Part shown: piece after piece, positions 25,415-38,200 of the stretch | How positions within the stretch are numbered: the first letter of the stretch is position 1 | How the letters are laid out: each line of letters opens with the position of its first letter | From: Lamellibrachia satsuma | Lineage: Eukaryota; Annelida; Polychaeta; Sabellida; Siboglinidae | Assembly: GCA_033239005.1 (NCBI GenBank) | Contig: BSQZ01000030.1 | Span: 582,001 to 646,000, forward strand | Reading direction: 5' to 3' | Length of the DNA: 64,000 nt | Notes under the pieces: model-generated | Seen by the model: the letters and a program-made list of their open reading frames with translations, nothing else | Database searches by the model: none | What the model was told of the DNA's origin: nothing | Program-made: the position numbers and the translations under genes

Positions 25415-25629
25415 CAGGGATGAGACCGTTGGCCATCTTATATCGATAAAGGGCTGCTGGTGGACTCTATTTAGAATTCAGCAAAGCTTTTGATCGAGTT
25501 CAACACAGCCAGCTGGCGATGAAACTAAATGTGCATTGGATAGGAGAGATAAATAGATGGGTATCGGAGTGGCTGTCAGACAGGGTACAACGTGTCGTTA
25601 TAAATGGGTTGAGCTCTGAATGGTCGCCT

Positions 25630-28080
25630 TCTTCTTCTTTCGTGTCCTTCACACAATGTGTTGCTACTTGCGGGCGCACGCCTTTGCTCGCTCAGTGACA
25701 ATGATGAGGTCTTCTGCGGTGCAGGCCTCATCCAGTAGTCGACAGCAGAGGAGGTGGGCCATCGTCTGCAGTTCCCCACAGTTGCCGTTCAAAGACTGGG
25801 TGTCATCAATGTATCCCCACCTCCTCATCGTACTTTTAACACGGCCAACGCCAGTGCGTAGGCGATTCAGAGAACGCCAACAGAGCCATGCTTGGTTAGA
25901 CCCCACTGGCAGGGATTCAGCCGCCTCTAATCCCATTTTATTGGAGGCTGGTATATCAGCTATTTTGCTGTTCCACATCTGTATTCTAGTGATACTAGGA
26001 GACGAGTCGAGCGGTGTCACTGTGTGCATGAAGCTCTTCTGCGACTTCAGTCGGCTAGCAGCTGGCATATGGTTGAACAGTTGGTGTCTGGTATCTGTTG
26101 TTAGTCATGATCGTTCCATGCGGCTGGCAACAGTTCTCCTGATTTGAGGGGGAGCTATGCCGGCCAGCAAGTGTACGCTGTCGACGTTCGCCGGTTTGAG
26201 GCAGCCTGAGATGATTCGGCAGCAGTCATGTAGAGCAGGGTTCAACTTGCGTGCGTGTGTGGACCTTTCCCATACCGGACAGGCATACTCGGCAGCTGAG
26301 TAGCAGAGAGCGAGACAACTAGATCTTAAAGTTGATGCTCTGCACCCCCACTTCGAGTTGGCAAGTTTGCGGATGATGTTGTTTCTTGCGTTTACATTCA
26401 TCTTGGTTTTTTGTATGTGTGTCTTAAAGGAGAGAGTTCTATCGAGACGAACACCAAGGTACAGTGGTATTGATATGTTGTTGAGACAGGTCCCATTCCA
26501 AACAACGTTTAATTCTCGCTTAGCGTCTCTGTTCCTCAGGTGGAAAACACACACCTGCATCTTAGATGGGTTTGCACGCAGTTGGTTGAGGTCGTAGTAT
26601 GTGGACAAGATGCTTAGTGCAGACGTCAGATTTACTTCGATGTTATTGAAATCTTTTTCTTGAGATGCAATGCATAAGTCGTCCACATATATGAAACTCT
26701 GTGTATCAGTGTGCACGGGCTGATCATTGGTGTAGATGTTGAATAACATCGGTGCCAGTACACTTCCCTGTGGTAGTCTGTTTTTCTGTCGTCGCCAACG
26801 GCTCTTTTTACCATTCAGCACCACGAAGAAACGTCGGCTTTCGAGCATTGTGCATATCAGGTCGGTCAGATGGAGGTCGCCAGTCATCTCCAGCACTTTG
26901 CTGAGGAGGCGTCGGTGGTTGACCGTGTCGTACGCAGCAGACAGGTCTACAAAGACAGCACCGGTGATCAGGCATTTCTCGTAACCATCTTCTATATGCT
27001 CTGTCAAGTTGAGTAGCTGGCTCGTACACGATTTTCCAGGGCGGAAACCGGCTTGTTCCGGGATGAGTTTCTCATCAACATGTGCCGCTAGTCTATTCAG
27101 TATGAGCCGCTCAAACAGCTTGTATGTGTGGCAGAGCAGGGAAATCGGTCGGAAACTCTTCGCCTCAGATGGATCCTTCCCGGGCTTTAGTATTGCCACT
27201 ACCTTAGCCTGTCACCAGAGCTTTGGGATTTTCTTACTCGCGGTGCAGCTGTTGAAAAAACGTAGTAGCCAATCCCGTGCCTTTGGTCCTAGCTGTTTGA
27301 TCAGCTCTGTTTGGATGTCGTCCAGGCCGGGTGCTTTGACTTTCTTCAATGCAGTAATACCGACGTCGAACTCATCTGCCGTGAAAGCTCTCGTGAAACC
27401 CGGATCGTCTGGGTACTGCTGTCAGTTGATACGTACCTTCGGTTGTCTATTCGGTACTCTTCCGTTGGTTAGGAGTTGGTGTGCGACTTGGTTCGCAGTG
27501 GTGTTGTAGTGCTGTTTTGACTTGCGTGGGTCGTTGCAGAGTTTGCGTATTGTTGACCAAGCCTTCTTGCTATTATGTGTCATGTCCGTTGATTCGATCA
27601 GAGTCTGCCATGATTTACGGCGCTCCTCTGAGATGGAGTTTATCAGCTCCTCCCCCAGTGTGATGGTGTTCTCTGCGAAGGGATCTGATTCATATTTCTC
27701 TGTGTATTGTTTGTACAGTTCGGTGGTCTCAGTTGTCAGACCTGGGACGTAGTTCCTTCTCACACCCACGGGGGATGTTCTTTCTAGCAACCTTTCGTAA
27801 GACTTTTACAAACTGTTCCCAGTTTGCCTTTTTGAGGTTGAAACGTCGCCGAAATGGTACAGTTTGTACAGTGACAGCTGCATTCACTTGCACTCCAATG
27901 GGTCGGTGTTGGGAGCGAGGTACTGGATTCATCACAAACTTGTTACAGCAACCGGCGATTCGGTTGCTGGCAAAGATGAGGTCTGGGTTGTACCCTCACC
28001 GCCATCGGCCGCTGTTGAAGGAACTGGGAAGTTTTGGGTTGTGGATCAAGCTTACAGCGTAGATCTCAGTCCAGTCTTCT
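25630..28080 (-). mobile_element. Jockey-like LINE B, 5'-truncated, inserted in LINE A
   Basis: A minus-strand element bounded by the 10-base target duplication atggtcgcct at 25,620-25,629 and 28,081-28,090. Its main RT frame (27,199-26,105, 364 codons) has ILKPGKDPSEAKSFRPISLL, FVDLSAAYDTVNHRRLL, LPQGSVLAPMLFNIY and the catalytic FIYVDD box. Upstream frames (27,935-27,422) hold the region before the RT, and 26,068-25,664 holds the C-terminal LNRLRTGVGR..S.MRRWGY segment. A TGA in LW.QAKV and frameshifts inactivate it. No endonuclease is present, which fits 5' truncation. The 3' end, at the left, carries a short (GAA)n tail. Confidence 0.88.
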
Positions 28081-28501
28081 ATGGTCGCCTGTTAAGAGTA
28101 GTGTATCCAAAGGGTCAGTTTTGGGTCCAATTCTATTAGTAACATAATTATGTTAACAACATAGACAAGGGGGTGTGTAACCATCTCCTAAAATATGACA
28201 CAAAACTGTTCAGGTAGCATCATGCGAAGACACTGAGAAACTTCAGAGGGACTTAAATACCATGCATGGGTGGAGTGCTGAATGGCTAATGTTATTTAAT
28301 GCAGACAAATGCAAGTGTGTACACTATGCCCATAATAATAGGCAGTATGACTACTTCATGGGTGATGACCACACAGAAACATCACATGAAGACTTAGGCA
28401 TTCAGGCATGATGTCCATTAAAACGAAAATATATAAACTTATTAGAAAACATGCAATATAGGGCTACCAGGATGATACTGGGCTTAAGACATTTGGAATA
28501 C

Positions 28502-31325
28502 CCAAGACAAGATTTAACAAGATTTAACAAGATTTGCCATCCAAGCCAAAGGCCCAGATAGCAAGTGGACAAGGAAGCCATTGGCTTATTGAGAGTCCAA
28601 CAATGTTCACCTACTTATAACCCGCCCTCCTGATATATGTGTCAACCTTGTTTTTAAACATATTCACACTGCTAGCAGTTACACAATCTGTAGACAATTT
28701 GTTCCATTCATTTATTGTCCTCTGTGAGAACGAGTGCTTCCTGATGTCCAATCTACATTGATCCTTTACTAATTTTACCTCATGTCCTCTAGTTCTGCTA
28801 TCCTTCTTGAGTGAGAAAAACATATTTCTATCAATATTTTCATACCCATTCAATATCTTAAAAACTTCAATCTGATCTCCTCTTAACCTCCTTGTCTCTA
28901 GAGTTGTTAAACCACATTCTTTCAGGCGTTCTTCATAACTAAGGTCTCTAAGTTCTGGAATCATTTTAGCTGCTCTCCTTTGTATGCGTTCAAGCGTATC
29001 TATATCCTTCTTACGATATGGTCTCCATGCTTGTGTACAGTATTCTAAATGAGGTCTAACTATTGCTTTATAAAGAGGTATAATTAACTTTTTTCCCTTG
29101 TATGTTATGTTTCTTCTAGTCAATCCAAGAATTCGATTACCCTTTGAAGCTGCAATACCACACTGCTCTGAAACTTTCATATCAGCGCTTATTGTAACTC
29201 CTAAGTCCTTTTCTTTTACAGTAGTACCCAGAAGAGTATCTCCCATTTTATAGTTTACATTCAAGTTCCCATGTCCTGTATGTAGGCATTTACATTTCCC
29301 AAAATTGAACAGCATCTGCCATTTCTCAGACCATTTCACTAATCTGTCTAGATCGTTTTGTAAATGTTGTTTATCACCATAAGTATTAACCTTTCTAAAC
29401 AGTTTTGTGTCATCCGCAAATTTCAGTACGTTACTTGCTATACTGTCGTCCAAGTCATTGATATAAATTAAGAATAATATAGGTCCTAATACTGATCCTT
29501 AAGGTACCCCACTCAAAACCGATTTCCAATTTGAAACTTCTGCATCTACTACAACTCGTTGTCTTCTGTCAGTCAGCCATTGTTCTATCCAGTCAGTTAT
29601 GCTATCCCCGATACCATGGGCTTTTAATTTAAGTAGCAATCTTTGATGTGGCACTTTGTCAAAAGCTTTCTGAAAATCTAAGTAGATAATATCTACTGGC
29701 GATCCCACGTCTATCCACTTAGTGATTTCTTCCAAAAAACATAACATATTTGTTAAGCGTGACCTCGCTTTAAGGAATCCATGTTGAGATGAATTTAATA
29801 ATTTATGCTTAACAAGGAAGTCCACCATATGGTCTTTAATTAACCTTTCTAATAATTTACAAATCACTGACGTTAAACTCACTGGTCTGTAATTCTCTGA
29901 CTTATTTCTCGAACCCTTTTTAAATAATGGTATGATGTTTGCTTCTTTCCATTCAAACGGAACAACTCCCTCTTTTAGTGACAAGTTGAATACTCTTGCA
30001 AGTGGTATACTGATTTGATCTACTGTTTCCATTAGTAATTTTGGAGGAATCCCATCCACTCCCGGTGATTTGTTATCCTTCATTGCCTTTATTTTCTTAG
30101 CTACCAATTCTGGAGTTACAACTAACGGTCCTAAATATTCAGATTTAGCCCCCTGAAATTTAGCATCAGCAACTGGTAATGAACTAATATCTTCTTTGGT
30201 AAACACTGAACTGAAGTAACCATTTAGGTCTTCCGCCATTAAAAACCCCTGTGATATTATATTTCCAGCACTGTCTTCTAGAGGTCCAACCTTGTCTTGT
30301 ACGTTTTGTTTACTCCTGACATATGCATAAAAACTCTTGCTGTCATTTTTTATGTTACATGCCAGTTTTTGCTCATAGCTTCTTTTAGATTGTCTGATTT
30401 CAGTTGTAGCTGCATTAAGTGCCTCTTTGTATTTTGCATAGTCTTCTTCCTTTCTGGTACGCCCATAAACCCTCCACATAGTTTGTTTTAGCATTATTTT
30501 TCTAATAGCCTCTTTTGACAAGTGTTTCTTTCTACACCGTTTTCCTTGTTTTCAGAAGGGAACAAATTTATCGATGATACTCTCAATTTCATATTTTACA
30601 ATATTCCAACATTCAATTGCGGTCTTATTCATCAGCATGTTATTCCAATCTAGCTGTGCGAAGTATTTTCTCATATCTTTGTAGTTACCTTTGTGGAAGT
30701 TTCTCTTGTACGTTTTCTTATTTTTACTTTCTGATTTTACATTGATGTCAAAATGTATTTGATTATGGTCACTATTACCCAATGTTTCAAATATTTTTAC
30801 ATTGTCCACTAATTCTTTTTGTGATGACAAAACTATATCTAATACATTTTCTCCCCTGGTTGGTTCTAGTATGTGCTGAGTAAGAAAGCTATCCTGGATT
30901 AAACATAGAAATTGTTGATCCTCAATCCCTGTGCTCTCTAGAGAATTCCATTGTATGTGTCCATGGTTAAAATCTCCCATTATGATACATTCCCCTTTAC
31001 TAACTTCCTTTATAGCGTTTTTATTTTTGTGTTGTCCTCTTCGTTTATGTTTGGACTTTGGTAAACTAATCCAATAGTTAATTTTGAATTTCCTGAAACA
31101 ATTTTGCACCAAACAGCTTCATCACAATCTGCTTCCCTTTCTAGTTTTATTTCATAAGCCTGAATAGATTCTTTAACATATAAAATAACTCCCCCGCCCC
31201 TTCTTCCTATTCGATCTTTCCTAAACATTACGTATCCTGTCAGTCCTAATTCAGCATCTGTTATATCTATGTTGGCCCATGATTCAGTTATACCAATTAG
31301 ACAGCTATGAGCACTAAATATCACG
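28502..31325 (-). mobile_element. CR1-like LINE C, 5'-truncated, nearly complete EN and RT
   Basis: Reading 31,325 to 28,502: endonuclease (IGITESWANIDITDAELGL, GGGVILYVKESI, IMGDFNHGHIQWNSLE, GENVLDIVLSS, SDHNQIHFD), then the linker, then RT (MKDNKSPGVDGIPPKLL, ENYRPVSLTSV, IIYLDFQKAFDKVPHQRLL, LKFADDTKLFRKV), then the C-terminal domain (TTLETRRLRGDQIEVFKI, QRTINEWNKL). Only a few lesions are seen: a one-base frameshift near 31,020 before the DFNHG box, a TGA at about 30,547 after FVPF, and a TAA replacing Q in the VPQGS box at about 29,501. The 3' end is a triple aacaagattt repeat. It lies within LINE A, opposite in strand. Confidence 0.88.
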
Positions 31326-31849
31326 ACTCTGGAGACTAGATGACTGCGAGCTGACTTGCTGGAAGTTTTTCAATATTCAACGGGATATTTCCTGCCAATT
31401 TCTTTATTACAGAAAATTAACAGTCCACAACGAGAGGGCACCCTTTCAAAGTAGCCAAAGTACACTTAAGACACATGTATTTATTCACCCAAAAGGATAG
31501 TAAACGACTGGAATAGACTTCTGGAGGCAGCAGTTATGTCCAAGAGCATCAAGACACGTTGAAAAATATCTACACAACAGGGCGGAGGATTACACGAGTC
31601 AGTGCTTGACTCCGCCCCTTCCTCGGCAACTCCTCAACTACTAGTACTACGTACTGTCGTAGTACGTAGGTAAATCAAGATAAATCTCAACTCAAGAGAA
31701 GAAGCCATGTGAATTATCCGAGTACTACCAGGGCTAACGCTACCAGGTATCTCATCTGATCGACTACTTTCGCTGAATGACGAATAATCCATGCGATACG
31801 TCCCGGTTGTGACCCGTTGCTATGCTAACATGTTGTGAATTTACGACTT

Positions 31850-32210
31850 GGGTGATTGAATTGATGTACTAGTTGGTCGTCGTCGCCAGCAAGACCACGT
31901 TGACACATGACATGCGTCGTTCGAAAAGTCACGCCCATTGCATTCCTATTTGGTTTAAGACAATTTTTAGCATTTCGTTTTCAAATTTGTTCCAACACTT
32001 ACATTTTTACACGCTTTAATGACGCAGCGGTGACTAGAATCGGGTACAAACAGCTGAGACATCACAGGTTCACCCGTTATCGCCGCAATCGTAGAAATAC
32101 CGCTTCCGGAAACAATATACGGCCGGGGTGAAGGACACCTCGGATAACGGGCAGGGTCAAAAACAGAACGTCCGGTGGCGTTTACTTAAGCCTGGTCGTG
32201 ATTATTAATC
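31850..32210 (+). promoter_or_regulatory. candidate promoter and 5' leader of mRpL10
   Basis: After long AT-rich repeats this stretch is richer in CpG (tcgtcgtcgccagc, cgttatcgccgcaatcg, acggccggggtg). It contains gcttccggaaac at 32,102, an ETS-type site common at mitochondrial ribosomal protein promoters. No TATA box is evident. It ends at the proposed start codon at 32,211. Its assignment depends on the proposed first exon. Confidence 0.45.
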
Positions 32211-35200
32211 ATGGCCACTTTCCGCAAATGTAAGTGCTCGGTGTACATAAATTATGCATACACAATGTAGAAAGTGTCAACTTATGTTTTGTACGATGTG
32301 CCGCTAGCGTGAACGAGACATCGAACAGAATGACGGGCGATAATACGTGGTCCAATGGTACTTGGCTGTCATGCGTCAGGGACAGGGTTGCAGGTCATTG
32401 TTTACCATAAACTAATCGTTTTATACCCGATATACTGGTCACTTATAATGGCATCGTATCCGTTGGACATGATGTGTGGTTTCTGAATTCTGTACTGTCT
32501 GACCTTAGCCTCTGCACCCCATGCCATGGGCCATGTATGTACTCATACATTCTCTGACTCTGCCTCTGGTTTAGACCAAAATATATCATACATTGTATGT
32601 CAAATATAGGCATTTATGTTTTTATTTGGTTTAACAGTGATTTATGTCATGTTGAGGTAATCGTTTTGATCAGGTTTAACAGGTTCACATTGGTGCACCT
32701 GCAGTACAGTATTTGTTCTGGTTCACCTGCTTGGAGCAGCAATAGTTTGCATTTGGTGCAGTGAATTGTCAGAAAATGTGTGGGATATTGATTAGAATAA
32801 GTATTACTGTAACATATATTATGCATGAACTTGTTATAGGCATAAATTAAGAAATAGTTTTTGTTAGCATTTAGTCAGAGGCAATATTTTATCGAGTGAA
32901 AATAGGGTTTGTTTGCAGTTCGAAAATTAAGCTAGTATGGCGAATTGTCAGAAAGGGAGTGTAATATTAATTAGAATAAATATTACTATTACACATATGT
33001 TATACATGAACTAGTTATAGACATATATTAAGAAACAGTTTTTTGTTAACATTTAGCCAGGGCAGTATTTATGACTATGGCAGGAAATTCAGCAAGCGAT
33101 AATAGGGCTTATTTACAGTCCATAGTTTATTCACATGAAAAAGCTCCTTAGATATAGCATATAAGTTGAGTAGATAGAAAATAGATAAACTAACTATAGA
33201 CATAATTATTAAGAAGCAGTTTTGATTAAAAGTCGATCACAGGCAGGAATTTAGACTTAGTCCCAGAAACTTGGTTTTGCCTCTTGACAAGATTTAACAA
33301 GATTTGCCATCCAAGGCAAAGGCCCAGATGACAAGTGGACAAGGAAGCCATTGGTTTATCGAGAATCCAACATTTTTAATCTATGCGTAATCCGCCCTCC
33401 TGAGATATGTGGCAATCTTGGTGCAGATTGACATATTTATTTTGGTATATCAAACTATCTTTTACATTGTTGAATATATAAAGTGATAAATTTACATAAA
33501 TTACATAATAAATTAGTCTTTTTGATTTGTGTACATATTGTTCTGCATATTCACTAGGTGGCAGGCTTTTTTGGGCTCACGTGAACTTAGTAGATAGAAC
33601 ATAGTTAGCAAGTATATTATTGTCAAAATTAAATTAAAACCTAAGTAATCCAGCCAAAAGTGTGCTTTTGAAAACATAAAACATCCTTATTCAAGGCTAA
33701 CATAGTAAGGAGAGTACACTATAAACCACATCAATCAGACATAATCTGACTAAATTCTGTGATGGCGCTGTGCAAACAGGATGTGAAGGCCACTAGGCAA
33801 GTTAGTATGTGAGAGCTGTAACTTGACTGTGTCAAGTCCGGTTGCGAGAAGACCAGGTCTGAGGTTTAGATGGATAGTTTTAGTTTTGAATGTAGGGGAT
33901 GTGCAAAGATGAAGGGACTATAGGTGGAGATGGATTGGCTGAGACAGCTTGTTTTGGCATTGGTGGGAAGAGGTGGGTTCTTCCAGTGGTTTGGTTGGGT
34001 GGTAAAGAGAGATGTTTCAGAGAATTCACCTCAGCCTGGGAGGAAGCTGAGAGTAGGACTCTCGATAAGCCAATGACTTCCTTGTCCACTTGCCATCTGG
34101 AACTTGTTGTTTAGGATGGCAATCTTGTTAAATCTCAACATAACACTTAAATACAGTACTTAAACATAGTATATGATATATGACATGAAATCTAGACCGT
34201 AGTTCTCACCACAACTGTGTTTAAAGTTAAAATTATCATTATTGATTAATATGTGGACTATATGAAATTATTGATATAACTGACATTTATTTTTACAAAA
34301 ATTAAAGATGTGCTCAGTTCTAGTTTTAAAATGTGAGTACAGGTCTGTTTTTTTACATACATAATAATTTGGAATAACACGTTCTACCTCATATTTACTA
34401 ATTAGATACTTTATTGCATAATTTATAAAGCCTTGGTATAAGTGGCTGTTTATTTTTTGGAGTACATTTTTTGGGAGATAGAGTTCTCTTGAATGAATTT
34501 TTTTATTTCATGTCTTATGCAAACGCGGCAATACATGGAGTTAGTATGTTTGTTTATGCCATAAGATTGACTTCAATATTAGGGATTTCATTAGTTTTCA
34601 GTGTTTTTTTACTGTGCAAAATCATAATTTTTGTTTTGTTTGCATTCAGGGAAAGCTTATTCACTGCTAGCAAGTTTGTTATCTTGGTTAATTCTGTATT
34701 TATTTGATTTGATATCGAGTTGGTTGTGTAGTTACTTGTGAAGTTATCTAGTGTGCTGAGCAGGGTGGTACCATCAGCATACATGATGGGTGTAAATTTT
34801 TTACTGGCCATTGCTAGATCATTAATACATATTAAGAATAGTAGAGGTCCTAGAATTTACCCTTGAGGGACCACTGTAGTTATTGTTTCTGTGGCTGATT
34901 GGGTGTTGTTAAATTCAAAGTATTGCTGTCTGTGGTATATATAGCTTTTAAACCATTCTAATTCTACATTTTGTATGCCATAATGTTGAACCTTACTGAT
35001 AAGGATTGCATGGTCAATAGTGTCAAATGCTTTTGACAGGTCTATAAGTATTGCTATAGTTGTCTGTTTTCATCCAGATCTAAATAAATTTGATCTATCA
35101 GTTCAGTTAATGCTAATTCAGTTGAGTATAGTATTCAGCTCTAAATCCATATTGATTTACATTCAGAAGTGTATTTATAGTAAAATACTGAAATATTTGA

Positions 35201-38200
35201 GTATAAACTATTTTTTCAAACATTATCGATATAGAAGGCAACAGTGATATAGGTCTATAATTGTTGAAATCATGTTTATCGTCCTTCTTGAAAATAGGAA
35301 TAATCTTTGTAATTTTTTATTTATTAGGAAATCTACCCATTGTCGGTGATTGATTGATTATGTAGGTAAGGGGCTTAGCTAAGGCATCTACAGAAGCGTT
35401 CAATAAGATTTGAGAAATACAGTCATATCCACAACTTTTCTTTGGCTTTAAATTATTTATTATTGTTTTTGTTTGTTCTTCCTCAATCAGTGTAAATTTG
35501 AACACTGTCTCGATTTTCTTATGTTTATGTAGGATCTGAAGTCAGGCTTCCCTTCAATATTTATTGTGCTGGCGAGTTTGATGCCAACATTTCTAAAAAA
35601 AAGCTATTTCTTGTTTATCTTGTATCTGGATTCCATTGACTTTGTAATGAGTTGGGAATTTGTTTTGTATTTTCAATTTGCTCATTACATCGGCAACAGC
35701 TTCCCATGTTTTCTTTATGTCTCCTACATTTAATAAATTGTAATAATCTGCTTTGGCTTTTTGTTTCAAGTTTCTTACCTCCTTCACCTTGTTTTTAAGT
35801 TCAGTCTATTTTACAGTTTATGCATTTGTGTCAGGATTAGTCATGCTGACTGCTCTATAAATTTCATCTCTCTTTAATTTCTGTAAGGAGACCATTTGTC
35901 ATCCATTTAGATTTCTTGTGTTTATATTTATTTAATTTAATAATTTTTGACGGAAAGTGCATTTTTAATTACTTCATCTAGTTTGATAGAAAAGTGTTGA
36001 TCATAAGTTATAGTACCGGTAGTGTCTACTGTTACAGCTTGGTCAATTACTTGGAACCTGACGTGAAACATGGTTGAAAGGATAAGTCTTCAGATGTTTC
36101 GTACTGACCTAACACTAACAGAGTGAATTCCAAAGAGTTGGTGCAGCAGCCGAGAAATCCCTGGTTACAATCTTTGTTTAAACCCTGGGAACAAAAAGTA
36201 GTTCAGAACTTGATGATCGAAGCTGTCTGGGCTTTCTTGCAACCGTCACCTTCAACAACCGTTGATTGTGGAGGTGAAGCAATGATTGTTCGTACACTTT
36301 GAGGCAGCCTGTAGAAGTACAACATGAAGTGTGATAAATGCAAGCAAACAGGCAGAGATAAGGCAATGCAAGTAGGTGCCTCTAAAACATGCCAACAGTG
36401 TATTGATGCAACAGCCACTGTAAACGTGGAAGAATGTACAGACGTAGAAATGTACAAAAGAAACTTAGGGTAAATGAGTTATTGGCATACGTTAACACGT
36501 ATAGACATCAGTCATCAAAGCTGACAATTCAAATGGCCTGTATGAAAGTTAATGCAGATCGAGATGTACTTGAAGCTAAACGGGTATTTTATGATGAGTA
36601 TAGTCATGAGCTGGGTGATCCCCAGAACAAACAAGAGTCAAGCACTAAAAGTAAGGCAGTGAAATCGGTAGAAGATATCTACGTTGCATTCCAAAAATGA
36701 GATGAAATGAAAGTTGAACCGTGTTTTGCTGCCATTGACATTACGAGATTACCTAACTTTACCCCAGAGGATATGGACCTGACATCAGTCTTAGAAATGA
36801 ACTGTGTTGAGGGCAACGTCTTTCTCTGAGCAGAGCAGACACTAGAAAAAAGTAGACGAGGTACATGACGAGGTACAGAAGCAGATTACTACAGAAGCAA
36901 GAAGGGCAGGTGAAATGTGCAACCATCAATAATACTTAGAGATTACATTGGTAATGAAATGAGTGATATTTGGAACAAAACAGCATCTCAATATTGTGTA
37001 CTGGGGGATAATCTTAACAGGGATGTTCTCCAGACAAAATCTCTCCGTTCATTTGTTAATAATGAACAAATATTTTTATGTATTGATGCCAAATGTTCTA
37101 ATATGCCTTATACTTAATGCTCAGTGTTCAAAGAGCAATGGCAGTGAGCCAATAATAGACCATTAATTTTTATGGTAACACAGAAACATTTGAGCGTAAA
37201 TGTAAAATGAATGTAGCTTTGCATAAATGTATAGAGGTCCACATTGAGAATTACAAACATGAGCTTGATAAGTTGATATCATGTTTTGATTTTAATCATG
37301 ATGCTGTTAGTTGTGTTGATTACCAATGTAAAATGCACACAGGTTTTTTCTCTGATTTGTATAATACTGTTGTAAATAGTTGCATTATTGCCTTAGATGT
37401 GTGTTTGCCAAAGACAGGTGTCAAGAAAGAAGCAGCAAGGTGGTACCTGGTTGGAACAAACATGTACAGGCTCAACAAATACTTCCTTGTTCTGACATGA
37501 TATTTGGGTGCAATGTGGTAGGCCATATAATGGTGAAGTAGTCGATATCATTTTTTTTCGAGCAATGCTCTGCAATGGCTTATTCATGGTGTATCCCCAA
37601 GTGAGGTACTGATAGGTACTATGGTGCCACTTCAAAAAGATAAAAGAAAGGCACATTAACCTTGCTCTGCAATGGCTTATTCATGGTGTATCCCCAATTG
37701 AGTTACTGATAGGTACTATGGTGCCACTTCAAAAAGAAAAAAAAGTGGCATTATAGCTCTGGTAACTGAAGGGCGTTGACCTTAGGCAGCATCGCTGGCA
37801 AGCTTTATGATGCCAGTATAATCAAACAACAAACTGGAGTCAGATTTGCAATTTGTGTTTAAAGATGACATGTCTACAACAATGTGCACATTTATGGTAA
37901 ATTAAACCATTTCATATTATGTAAATAAAGGTAGTACTGTGCATATTTTATTATTTTATGCTTCTAAGGCATTCAATAGAGTGAATTACTGTTTGCTGTT
38001 TCAAATACTAATTGACAAGGGTACGTGCCCATTGGTTGTAAGACTTACTCCACATGTATACAAACCAGAAACTACAGGTTAGGTGGAATGACGTAATGTC
38101 AAACCAATTCAATGTGAAGAATGGGGTTCGGGCAACATTGTCATACTTAATATCAAGAAATTTAATTGTAGTCTAAATAGATTTATGTCTGAGTTTGGTT

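Larger units (their letters stand above)
23230..31610 (+). mobile_element. CR1-like LINE A, host of nested insertions (pseudogene)
   Basis: Plus-strand LINE recovered as four pieces: 23,230-24,133, 24,626-25,619, 28,091-28,501 and about 31,326-31,610. The endonuclease starts LKVISVNARSLLNKLDD and later has EDFNHRTIDW and GENTLDLVLS. The RT shows KAPGVDNLSSTML, the .YRPVSLTSQ box (amplified, see 25,111-25,414), FSKAFDRVQHSQL and, beyond the insertion of LINE B, KGSVLGPI and LLKYDTKLF. A CR1-type tail (ITTLETR.LRADLLEVFQ, NDWNRLLEAAV) follows the insertion of LINE C. About 130 bases are missing after EDLGI. Multiple stops and frameshifts show that it is dead. The 3' part probably extends to about 31,700, including a 9-bp-stem hairpin at 31,647-31,669. 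Confidence 0.85.
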
